A DNA stretch of 5,284 nt from Spirochaetaceae bacterium (GTDB lineage: Bacteria; Spirochaetota; Spirochaetia; Treponematales; Breznakiellaceae), in assembly GCA_031280455.1 (NCBI GenBank), contig JAITGR010000223.1, positions 1 through 5,284 of the forward strand. Direction: 5' to 3'. Of this stretch, positions 1 through 5,261 are shown piece after piece (position 1 is the stretch's first letter; the number at the start of each line of letters is the position of its first letter). The notes under the pieces were generated by a model. That model had not been told where the DNA came from, did not search any database, and worked only from the letters and a program-made list of their open reading frames with translations. A program made the position numbers and the translations under genes.

Positions 1-136
1 AAGCGGCAAAATTTGGGCGCATGCCCTACCCTGCGGGCAGGGCACCGGGCTATCCGTTCCAATCTTTTTGCGGCGCAAAAAGTATTTCCACTTCTATCCC
101 TTGCGCATGGCCGCCTTGCGGCCTTGGCCAATCCCA

Positions 137-232
137 GCGGCATCCATGCCGCCGCATCCATGGCGTTTTTGCTTCTGGTGTTTTGCGTACGCAAAACACC
201 ACACGTGGACACCAGCCGCCATCCATGGCGGC
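137..232. repeat. Three copies of a CATCCATG-centred repeat
   Basis: The octamer CATCCATG occurs at 141-148, 155-162 and 220-227. In the first and third copies it is the centre of a longer inverted repeat with different but self-complementary arms: GCGGCAT-CC-ATGCCGC at 137-152 and GCCGCCAT-CC-ATGGCGGC at 215-232. The middle copy has only a weak extension. Arms that differ in sequence yet still pair suggest that the fold, not only the sequence, is maintained. Function unknown. Confidence 0.6.
176..201. repeat. Perfect 26-bp palindrome
   Basis: The left arm TGGTGTTTTGCGT (176-188) is exactly complementary to the right arm ACGCAAAACACCA (189-201), with no spacer. A competing pairing exists between CTGGTGT at 175-181 and ACACCAG at 209-215. 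It could act as a cruciform, a dimeric protein-binding site or a hairpin in a transcript. No T-tract follows, so it does not look like an intrinsic terminator. Confidence 0.8.
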
Positions 233-241
233 ACCATAATC

Positions 242-270
242 TTGCCGGATTAGAAACCATCCACTATAAT
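242..270 (+). promoter_or_regulatory. Sigma70-type promoter for the tRNA-Arg gene
   Basis: A perfect -10 hexamer TATAAT lies at 265-270. A -35-like TTGCCG (4 of 6 consensus bases) lies at 242-247, with an ideal 17-bp spacer. Transcription would start near 277, about 30 bases before the mature tRNA. The local drop in GC content against the repeat block supports the call. Confidence 0.72.
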
Positions 271-305
271 AACACCAGCAAAAAACGCACGTTCACACAC
301 GAACA

Positions 306-377
306 GGCCCTATAGCTCAACGGATAGAGTTCCGGCCTTCTAAGCCGGCCGTGCTGGTTCGATTCCAGCTAGGGTCA
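306..377 (+). tRNA. tRNA-Arg (anticodon TCT)
   Basis: A full cloverleaf can be folded by hand. The acceptor stem GGCCCTA (306-312) pairs with TAGGGTC (370-376), with one G-T wobble. The D stem is GCTC (315-318) with GAGT (327-330). The anticodon stem CCGGC (332-336) pairs with GCCGG (344-348) around the loop CTTCTAA, placing TCT at 339-341. The T arm is GCTGG (353-357) with CCAGC (365-369) around TTCGATT. The discriminator base is A377. The 3' CCA is not encoded, so it must be added enzymatically. This tRNA reads AGA, and possibly AGG, arginine codons. It sits alone behind its own promoter. No intrinsic terminator is evident downstream. Confidence 0.95.
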
Positions 378-495
378 AACAAGCTGCCCCGCCCCGCCTC
401 CAGCGCGCGTCCGCAGGGCAGGCGAGCGGCGCATGAGTTTTTGAACAGGCTCTAAGCATTGGCGAAAATGGCTTGTGCGGCTGGCCTCCATGACC
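378..495. other. Intergenic spacer with no recognised feature
   Basis: The first part (about 383-432) is very GC-rich and has several alternative short pairings, such as CTGCCC at 384-389 with GGGCAG at 416-421, and CGCCT at 395-399 with AGGCG at 420-424. No U-tract lies where a terminator would need one. I see no ORF with a ribosome-binding site and no RNA gene. Confidence 0.5.
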
Positions 496-524
496 TTGAC
501 CAGACGGGCTGTATCGCGTATACT
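496..524 (+). promoter_or_regulatory. Sigma70-type promoter for secG and downstream operon
   Basis: TTGACC (496-501) and TATACT (519-524) each match consensus at 5 of 6 positions and are separated by exactly 17 bp. The predicted start near 531 leaves a leader of about 80 nt before secG. No other convincing promoter was seen between here and 5170, so this one may serve the EIIA and V-ATPase genes too. Confidence 0.72.
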
Positions 525-611
525 TGAGGGACAGTTGGAAAAGCGGCTGGTGTGCTTTGCCGGGGTGTCTTTGGAGGGCAGCCGGGCGGCGGCGGAAAAT
601 GGAGTTAATAG

Positions 612-1025
612 ATGGGTATTCTAAACGGGTTTTTACTGGTACTGTTCATTATTGTGGCGGTTTTAATGGTTTTGCTGGTTTTGGTGCAGAACGAGGATGG
701 CGACACAATGGGAGGGGTTTTTGGCGGCGGCAGCAATACCGCGTTTGGCTCCCGCTCCGGTAATATTTTAACTAAAACGTCCTCTGTGTTAGGGGCGCTT
801 TTTTTTATACTGGCTTTTTCGCTGGCGCTTTTGAATCGCACGCCGAGTGGCAGTGGGGTCGAGGCGGCTGGCCGGCAGAGTGGCGGCGGCAGCGACTGGT
901 TTCTGGAGGATTCCGGTGCGCCGGATGCGTCCGCGCCGGAACCGGCGGTGGTGCCAGAAACAGCGGCTCCCGAAGTGCCGGAGGCGGCGGAACCTGCCGG
1001 AAGTACGGACGGTGTTACGCCCTAG
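612..1025 (+). CDS. secG: Preprotein translocase subunit SecG
   Basis: SecG is the small accessory subunit of the SecYEG channel in the inner membrane; it assists SecA-driven protein export. The 137-residue product has the family layout. A first membrane helix (about residues 6-25) is followed by QNEDGD, a Gly-rich cytoplasmic loop with GGVFGGGSNTAFGSRSG (about 34-50), and a second helix (about 57-75). Residues 78-137 form a hydrophilic tail rich in Ala, Pro, Glu and Gly, likely disordered, which makes the protein longer than the roughly 75-110 residues usual for SecG. The ATG at 612 is supported by GGAG at 601-604 with a 7-nt spacer. A strong promoter lies about 90 bases upstream. It is the first gene of the cluster; the next gene begins 66 nt after its stop. 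Confidence 0.92.
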   Translation: MGILNGFLLVLFIIVAVLMVLLVLVQNEDGDTMGGVFGGGSNTAFGSRSGNILTKTSSVLGALFFILAFSLALLNRTPSGSGVEAAGRQSGGGSDWFLEDSGAPDASAPEPAVVPETAAPEVPEAAEPAGSTDGVTP

Positions 1026-1046
1026 GGAAAACGTTGCTCGTTTTCC
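1026..1046 (+). other. Stem-loop immediately after secG
   Basis: GGAAAACG (1026-1033) pairs perfectly with CGTTTTCC (1039-1046) around a 5-nt loop, TTGCT, starting at the base after the secG stop codon. The following bases are GC-rich (gcgcgg), with no U-tract, so it is not a classical intrinsic terminator. It may be an mRNA processing or stabilising hairpin that separates secG expression from the downstream genes. Confidence 0.6.
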
Positions 1047-1080
1047 GCGCGGAGTAGACACGACAGTTTTTGGATGTACA

Positions 1081-1087
1081 AAGGAAG
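1081..1087 (+). promoter_or_regulatory. Ribosome-binding site that sets the EIIA-type start
   Basis: AAGGAAG lies just upstream of the ATG at 1092 and well placed for it. The in-frame ATG at 1074 is preceded only by cagtttttgg, a poor site. The downstream start is therefore chosen; it also begins the protein with the family-like MLLSEVF. Confidence 0.65.
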
Positions 1088-1091
1088 CATC

Positions 1092-1568
1092 ATGTTATTG
1101 AGCGAAGTATTTGTCCCCGAATTTATCAAGGCGGACCTGGAATCGGAAGAAAAAGAAGAAGTTTTTGAGGAGCTGGTAGACCATTTTTGCCGTGTCGCCC
1201 ATTTGCAGGTGCGCGAGCAGGTCTTGACGGCCTTGCGGGAGCGTGAGGCGAAAATGTCTACCGGCATACAGAACGGCATCGCGATACCGCACGGCAAATC
1301 ACCGGCGGTGGAGCAGGTGTATGGTGTGCTGGGTGTGTCGAAAAAGGGCATTGACTACGATTCGCTGGACGGTAATCCGGTGCATCTTGTGTTGATGATT
1401 CTGGCCCCGCCTGTTGAGGCGGAGCGGCATCTGCATTTATTACAGCGTATGGCCGAAGTTTTGCGGAACCCGGGCTTTTATAAGGAAGTCATAGCCGCCG
1501 AAAACGCCGCCGCGATTTATTCCATCGTCAAAAAATACGAGGAAAATTCAACGTTTGGAGAAATGTAA
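1092..1568 (+). CDS. PTS EIIA type-2 domain protein (PtsN/fructose-specific IIA-like)
   Basis: This is a single-domain phosphotransferase protein of 158 residues. Family members accept a phosphoryl group from HPr or NPr on a histidine and either pass it to a sugar permease or, as PtsN (EIIA-Ntr), act as regulators. The active-site block GIAIPHGKS is present at about residues 62-70, with the likely phosphorylated His67. It is followed by the typical strand and helix segments VHLVLMILAPP and HLHLLQRMAEVLRN. Length and the absence of attached IIB or IIC domains favour a regulatory PtsN-like role over a transporter component. No other PTS gene is in the window. It lies between secG and three V-ATPase genes, 7 nt before the first, so co-transcription is likely. 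Which sugar or target it serves cannot be read from the sequence. Confidence 0.87.
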   Translation: MLLSEVFVPEFIKADLESEEKEEVFEELVDHFCRVAHLQVREQVLTALREREAKMSTGIQNGIAIPHGKSPAVEQVYGVLGVSKKGIDYDSLDGNPVHLVLMILAPPVEAERHLHLLQRMAEVLRNPGFYKEVIAAENAAAIYSIVKKYEENSTFGEM

Positions 1569-1575
1569 AGAGTAG

Positions 1576-1923
1576 ATGGCACTATCGCGGCAGTCCCAGG
1601 AAATCACGCCGGAGTCGAATACCGATGTGCTTCGGCACTTGCTTGATGTCGAAGCTGCCGCCGCCGCTGTTGTGCGGGAGGCCGCTGCCGCGGCGGAAAA
1701 AATGACTGCCGAAACTGAACGCCGCGAAAAAGCGCGTTTTGAGGCCGAATATGGCCGCCTTCGCGCGGAATTAGAGGCTGAATACGCGGCTAAACAGGCC
1801 GAAGCCGAAAAAAATGCCGTAAAGGAACTGGACGACTACTCTGCCACGCTTACAACACTTGCCTGCGACCAGGGCTTGTTTAACCGCGAAGCCGCGCGTT
1901 TTCTGCACACCGGAGGCTGCTAA
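1576..1923 (+). CDS. Putative V/A-type ATPase peripheral-stalk subunit (G/H, NtpF/AhaH-like)
   Basis: A 115-residue hydrophilic protein dominated by one long Ala/Glu-rich helix (about residues 22-88), with heptad-like spacing and blocks such as AAAAAVVREAAAAAEKM and RLRAELEAEYAAKQAEAEK. Size, composition and position fit the small stator-stalk subunit of V/A-ATPases (AhaH, NtpF, eukaryotic G), which pairs with subunit E to hold the headpiece against subunit I. Coiled coils are low in sequence information, so the call leans on context: the next two genes are clear V-ATPase subunits. The ATG follows the EIIA stop by 7 nt. Its ribosome-binding site is weak (AAAGAG at 1567-1572, very close, or GGAG at 1557-1560, distant), which suggests coupling to translation of the gene upstream. 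An unrelated coiled-coil protein remains possible. Confidence 0.68.
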   Translation: MALSRQSQEITPESNTDVLRHLLDVEAAAAAVVREAAAAAEKMTAETERREKARFEAEYGRLRAELEAEYAAKQAEAEKNAVKELDDYSATLTTLACDQGLFNREAARFLHTGGC

Positions 1924-2933
1924 TGCCTCGCCCCGCACGCTCCTTTTTGTATGCCAAGGCCTGCGGAATAAAAGCAAAATCGTTTTTGGACGAGCGCCGC
2001 AGTCTGCTTGCCGCGCTGCGTACCGGCGATGAGCTTGCCGCGCTTGCCGCCGCGACCTACCGGTTGCCGGCAGGTCTGCCGGCGGAGGAAGCGCTACGCC
2101 GCACACTGGAAAAACAGATGCTCACCATAGCCGGCGGCAGCGCTGCTCCGCCGGTGCTGGCGGCGTTGCTGCGAAAAAAGGAAGCCGCCGACTTTTCCAG
2201 CGCGCTCGCCGCAATGGCCGCCGGCGAGCGTGTGTGCCCGCCCCACATCGAGTTGGGACGCCTGGCCGCGGTGCGGTTTTCCGCGTATCCCAATCTGGCG
2301 CACATGGTAAAGGGCGGGCCGTACCAAAGTTTGCTGCACCCCGCGGACAGTGCGCCGCGGGACTACCCCCGTCTGCAGCGCGCGCTGGACGGCCTGTACT
2401 GGCAAAGCCTGTTTGCCGCGCTGCAGGCGACGCCGGCCTCCCAGCGGCGGGCAATTACCGAAATTGTGTCGCAGGAACTCGCCCTGCAAAACGCCGCCTG
2501 CGCCCTGCGTCTGCGCGTCTACTACGGCATGTCCGCCTCGCAGATACACCCGTACCTCATCGCCCTGTGTCCGCCCGGCAGCCGCCGGAGCCTGGATGCC
2601 GCCGCCCGCGAAAGTCTTGCGTTCGCGCCGGACCACCGCCCCGAGTGGGAGCGCTGGCGGTTCAGCGCCCTGCTCAACCCCGAGGCCGCCGGAACGCACT
2701 GGCGGCTTGACCCGCGCTATTTCCAGAACGCGGCCCTCGCGCGGGTGTACGCGCTGGCGCGGAAAAATTTCCACCGCCACCCGTTTACGCTCGATTTTGC
2801 CGCCTGTTTTATCTACCTAAAACAGACAGAACTGCAGCTTATTGCCGCTGCAGCCGGCGGCCTCGCGCTCGGTATATCCGCGCGGGATGCCCTTGCTATG
2901 ACGGCCTTTTCCGGCGTCAAGGATTCGCTATGA
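1923..2933 (+). CDS. ntpC: V/A-type ATPase subunit C (AC39/d family)
   Basis: A soluble, mostly helical protein of 336 residues, the usual size for subunit C (d/AC39), the funnel-shaped socket that joins the central shaft to the proteolipid ring. The N-terminal YAKACGIKAKSFLDE (about residues 10-24) matches the family's opening helix. The C-terminal part from about residue 288 (FTLDFAACFIYLKQTELQL, then a Gly/Ala stretch) matches the final conserved block, in which an acidic residue normally follows the LK pair. The gene overlaps the stalk gene by one base (TAATG at 1921-1925) and has its own GGAGG at 1912-1916. It overlaps the next gene by four bases. The gene is notably GC- and Ala-rich, and divergent from textbook members. 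Confidence 0.85.
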   Translation: MPRPARSFLYAKACGIKAKSFLDERRSLLAALRTGDELAALAAATYRLPAGLPAEEALRRTLEKQMLTIAGGSAAPPVLAALLRKKEAADFSSALAAMAAGERVCPPHIELGRLAAVRFSAYPNLAHMVKGGPYQSLLHPADSAPRDYPRLQRALDGLYWQSLFAALQATPASQRRAITEIVSQELALQNAACALRLRVYYGMSASQIHPYLIALCPPGSRRSLDAAARESLAFAPDHRPEWERWRFSALLNPEAAGTHWRLDPRYFQNAALARVYALARKNFHRHPFTLDFAACFIYLKQTELQLIAAAAGGLALGISARDALAMTAFSGVKDSL

Positions 2934-5170
2934 TTCGACCTGCAAAAATGAAAAAAGTACGGGTTGCCGTGCTGGATAAAGATGTGGACACCGTCCTAAA
3001 GTATTTGGGGCGGCAGGGGATAATGCAGTTTTCTACCGCGTCTGCCGCGTCTATTGAAGGGAATGAGGCCGCCGCGTCTATCGAAGCGGCCGCATCTAGC
3101 GAAGCGGGCGCGTCTGGCGAAGCGGGCGCGTCTATCGAAGCGGGCGCGGCACGGGCGCGGCTTACGCATATTGAAGGCGCGCTGTCCAACCTGAAGGAGA
3201 ACGCCGCCTTTTTGGAGGTCGCGCTGCCGGAGGAGCCGTCCGGCGAAACCGAGCTGCCGGGCGAGCAGGAAGAGCGGGCGCTGCTTGCCATCAACGATGC
3301 CGCCGGCGCGCTGGAACGGGAGCTTTACAATACGCAGCTTGAAAAGGCGGCGCTGGAGGAACAGCTCGCCGCGTGCATGGGAACGCCGGTATTGCCGGCG
3401 GCGACCGCGCCGCTTGAAGGTCTGCCCCGCAATTCATTTTTGAACGTGCGCCTGGGGCGGCTTTCCGGCGCGGAGCAGGGCAAGCTCCACGACGCGCTGG
3501 GCGAGCGCGCCGTGATTCTGCCGCTCGGCGACCACGACGAGGTGCTGGTCGCCTCCTCCCGCACGGGCCGGTTCGCCATGGACAGCGGGCTTTCCCAGGC
3601 GGGCTTTGTCCCCTTCCCAGAGGCCGCTGTGCCGGAGGCCGCCCCGCCACAGGCGGGGGGCGCGGAAGCCCCGCCACAGGCCGCCCCGCCACAGGCGGGG
3701 AGCGAGCGGCAGGCTGCGGTAAGCGCGGCGCTTGCGGAGACGGGCGGGCGGCTGGCCGGCTTGCTCGCCGAACGGGAGCATCTTGCGCGCCTGTACGAGC
3801 AGCCGGTTAAGGCGGTGTACGCCTCGTTTTTAATGGCGGAAAGTGTCGCGCGGCTTAAACAGCGGCTTTCCCAGACCAAAAACACGTTTGAACTGTGCGG
3901 CTGGGTCGAAGCGCGCCGTATTCCCGCGCTGGTGCACGACTTGGACGAAAAAACCGGCGGACGGGTGTCGGTGGTCAGTTACGAAAGCTGGGAGGTGCCG
4001 GAGGTGCGAAGCGGCGCGGAAAAAGTGCCGGTGGCGCTGCGGCATGGCCGGCTGGCGGGGAGTTTTCAGCCGCTGGTGCTGTCGTACGGCGCGCCCGCGT
4101 ACGGCACGATAGACCCCACGCCGTTTACCACCGTCCTGTTTGCGGTGCTGTTTGCCGTCATGTTCGGCGACGTGGGGCAGGGAGCGGTGCTGCTGGCGGC
4201 GGGGATTCTGGCATCCTGCCCAAAAATCCGGCTGTTTGCCAAGTACCGGCATTTTGGCGGGCCGCTTAAAATCGCGGGGGCGTGTTCCATGGCGACCGGC
4301 TTTTTGTACGGCGGGGTGTTTTCAAACGAAACGCTGCTGGAGGCGCCCACGCACGCGATTAGCGCTTTTCTGGCAAGCACGGCGGCGGGGCGCGCGCTGG
4401 GGATTCACGAAACGGAGCGGCTGCTTAACTTAATGCCGGAAGCGGGTAATCTGGAAAAGTTGTTTTACTTCTTCGGCTTTACGCTGGGGATTGGCGTGCT
4501 GGTCAACAGTCTGGGTATTGTGCTGAATATCATCAACAGTGTTACGCAGCGGCGCTGGGAGCGCGCGTTTTTTTCTAAGCACGGGGTGGCGGGGCTGGCG
4601 TTTTTCTGGTACGCGCTTTTTATCGCCGTCCGCGCGCTGGTTCAAAAGGGGCAGTTTCGGTTTGCCGCGTACGACGCGCTGGCTCTGGCCGTCCCGATAG
4701 CCGCTATAGTGTGCGGGCCGTTTATCTGGCGGCTGGCCACGCGGAAAAATCCGTTTGAAGAAGGTTTTTTTGCGTTCATTATGGAAGGTATTGTTGAAAT
4801 TCTGGAAACGGTATCCGGCTACGTGTCGAACACGGTTAGTTTTTTGCGGGTCGGCGCATTTGCGCTCTCGCACGCGGTATTGTCGTTTATTATATTCACC
4901 ATGGCCGAAAAAGTGGCCGGTGTAACGCTGGGCGGCGCGTGGTCGCTGCTGATTATCATTTTTGGAAACGCCCTCATCATAGTGCTGGAAGGCATGATTG
5001 TAGCGATTCAAGTAATCCGGCTGCAGTACTACGAATTTTTTGGCAAGTTTTTTACCGAAACAGGAACCGAATTTTCGCCGTTCAAGTTTTCCCGCCGCCC
5101 CCACCACCCCGCAGCCTACACGCATGACGACAAGAGCCGCGCCAACATTCCGCCGGAGGGTGGAAAATAA
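2930..5170 (+). CDS. ntpI: V/A-type ATPase subunit I (a subunit)
   Basis: The membrane stator subunit that forms the ion half-channels against the proteolipid ring. The N-terminal half (about residues 1-390) is cytoplasmic, beginning MIRPAKMKKVRVAVLDKD. It contains a hexapeptide repeat insert at 49-72 and a Pro/Ala linker at about 228-258, which help explain the large size (746 residues against about 600-680 for many bacterial homologues). The membrane half opens with the signature DPTPF (395-399) and MFGDVGQG (411-418). Several hydrophobic segments follow, then the conserved ETVSGYVSNTVSFLRVGAFALSHA, where Arg640 corresponds to the essential channel arginine of the family. The last 20-25 residues (RRPHHPAAYTHDD onward) lie beyond the usual conserved end. 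The start overlaps subunit C as ATGA, with AAGGA at 2919-2923. The stop forms TAATG with a possible next start. Confidence 0.95.
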   Translation: MIRPAKMKKVRVAVLDKDVDTVLKYLGRQGIMQFSTASAASIEGNEAAASIEAAASSEAGASGEAGASIEAGAARARLTHIEGALSNLKENAAFLEVALPEEPSGETELPGEQEERALLAINDAAGALERELYNTQLEKAALEEQLAACMGTPVLPAATAPLEGLPRNSFLNVRLGRLSGAEQGKLHDALGERAVILPLGDHDEVLVASSRTGRFAMDSGLSQAGFVPFPEAAVPEAAPPQAGGAEAPPQAAPPQAGSERQAAVSAALAETGGRLAGLLAEREHLARLYEQPVKAVYASFLMAESVARLKQRLSQTKNTFELCGWVEARRIPALVHDLDEKTGGRVSVVSYESWEVPEVRSGAEKVPVALRHGRLAGSFQPLVLSYGAPAYGTIDPTPFTTVLFAVLFAVMFGDVGQGAVLLAAGILASCPKIRLFAKYRHFGGPLKIAGACSMATGFLYGGVFSNETLLEAPTHAISAFLASTAAGRALGIHETERLLNLMPEAGNLEKLFYFFGFTLGIGVLVNSLGIVLNIINSVTQRRWERAFFSKHGVAGLAFFWYALFIAVRALVQKGQFRFAAYDALALAVPIAAIVCGPFIWRLATRKNPFEEGFFAFIMEGIVEILETVSGYVSNTVSFLRVGAFALSHAVLSFIIFTMAEKVAGVTLGGAWSLLIIIFGNALIIVLEGMIVAIQVIRLQYYEFFGKFFTETGTEFSPFKFSRRPHHPAAYTHDDKSRANIPPEGGK
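3074..3145 (+). repeat. In-frame tandem 18-bp repeat, four units
   Basis: Four head-to-tail 18-bp units encode ASIEAA, ASSEAG, ASGEAG and ASIEAG (residues 49-72 of subunit I). A degenerate fifth copy, ASIEGN, lies just upstream (3047-3064). The units are close to identical at the DNA level, so recent slippage expansion is likely. The unit length keeps the frame. Confidence 0.85.
3642..3700 (+). repeat. Palindromic CCCCGCCACAGGCGGGG repeat inside the subunit I gene
   Basis: CCCCGCCACAGGC occurs three times, at 3642-3654, 3669-3681 and 3684-3696. The first and third copies extend to a 17-base interrupted palindrome with a 7-bp stem and ACA loop (3642-3658 and 3684-3700). Translated, they give APPQA units within the linker of the cytoplasmic half. 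This may be local duplication or a small palindromic element that tolerates insertion in a linker. Confidence 0.75.
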
Positions 5171-5178
5171 TGGCATAG
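5170..5178 (+). pseudogene. Probable remnant start of the next V-ATPase gene (Met-Ala-stop)
   Basis: An ATG at 5170-5172 overlaps the subunit I stop as TAATG, the same junction used at 1921-1925. GGAGG lies at 5155-5159. It reads only ATG GCA TAG. In V-ATPase operons another subunit (often the proteolipid K) commonly follows subunit I, so I infer a gene start whose body is displaced or lost. It could also be chance. Confidence 0.35.
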
Positions 5179-5189
5179 ACAATATGAAG

Positions 5190-5257
5190 TGCCTCCCGTG
5201 ATATAGACCGTGGGTTTACCTACGAAGTAGGATTTACCACATATAACACAGGAGGCA
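5190..5257 (+). promoter_or_regulatory. 68-nt hairpin sequestering the ribosome-binding site of the next ORF
   Basis: TGCCTCC (5190-5196) pairs with GGAGGCA (5251-5257). After a C-A mismatch, GTG (5198-5200) pairs with CAC (5247-5249). After an A-A mismatch, TATA (5202-5205) pairs with TATA (5242-5245). Beyond a small internal loop, GTGG (5210-5213) pairs with CCAC (5237-5240). A symmetric 5x5 loop (GTTTA/ATTTA) is followed by CCTAC (5219-5223) and GTAGG (5227-5231) around a GAA loop. That is 23 base pairs in five helices. The full GGAGGC of the ORF at 5262 is in the 3' strand, so folding should block initiation. It could be an autoregulatory leader, a riboswitch-like switch, or the anti-readthrough hairpin found at the ends of some insertion sequences. 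Confidence 0.75.
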
Positions 5258-5261
5258 AGAG

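Larger units (their letters stand above)
1..235. repeat. Gene-free block of clustered inverted repeats
   Basis: I see no credible gene here; the open frames lack a ribosome-binding site and translate hairpin DNA. At least seven inverted repeats can be read directly: GGGC/GCCC at 15-26, CCCTGC/GCAGGG at 29-42, CTTTTTGC/GCAAAAAG at 64-82, GGCCGC/GCGGCC at 109-123, GCGGCAT/ATGCCGC at 137-152, a 26-bp palindrome at 176-201, and GCCGCCAT/ATGGCGGC at 215-232. The segment CGGGCTATCCGTTCCAATC at 46-64 resembles, from memory, a core found in dispersed intergenic repeats of several bacterial phyla, including Treponema. That makes a multi-copy repeat block the best reading. It lies just upstream of a tRNA promoter. 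The block may continue to the left of the window. Confidence 0.7.

Noticed and set aside
13..315. Open frame of 100 codons, and overlapping shorter ones, at the left end
   Set aside because: It runs through the inverted-repeat block and into the tRNA, has no ribosome-binding site, and the encoded sequence is just translated hairpin DNA.
383..441. Terminator for the tRNA gene, using the GC-rich pairings before the T-run at 438-442
   Set aside because: The stems are alternative and mutually exclusive, and they end well before the T-run; no single convincing hairpin abuts it.
1026..1046. Intrinsic terminator after secG
   Set aside because: The stem is good but is followed by gcgcgg rather than a run of T.
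1074..1091. Upstream ATG as start of the EIIA-type gene (adds MYKGSI)
   Set aside because: It has no good Shine-Dalgarno, whereas AAGGAAG is well placed for the ATG at 1092.
2094..2780. 228-codon minus-strand open frame
   Set aside because: It is the shadow of the GC-rich subunit C gene, with no recognisable domain.
4430..5182. 250-codon minus-strand open frame
   Set aside because: It is antisense to the highly conserved membrane half of subunit I, composition is Arg/Gln-rich as expected of an antisense shadow in GC-rich DNA, and no minus-strand promoter or ribosome-binding site is evident.
5242..5247. TATAAC as a -10 element for the ORF at 5262
   Set aside because: No -35-like hexamer lies 16-18 bp upstream, and transcription would begin inside the Shine-Dalgarno; TATA here is better explained as part of the hairpin.
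5190..5257. Integron attC site
   Set aside because: I did not find the conserved GTTRRRY and RYYYAAC core sites in the right positions, and the hairpin's outer arm is a ribosome-binding site rather than a recombination core.
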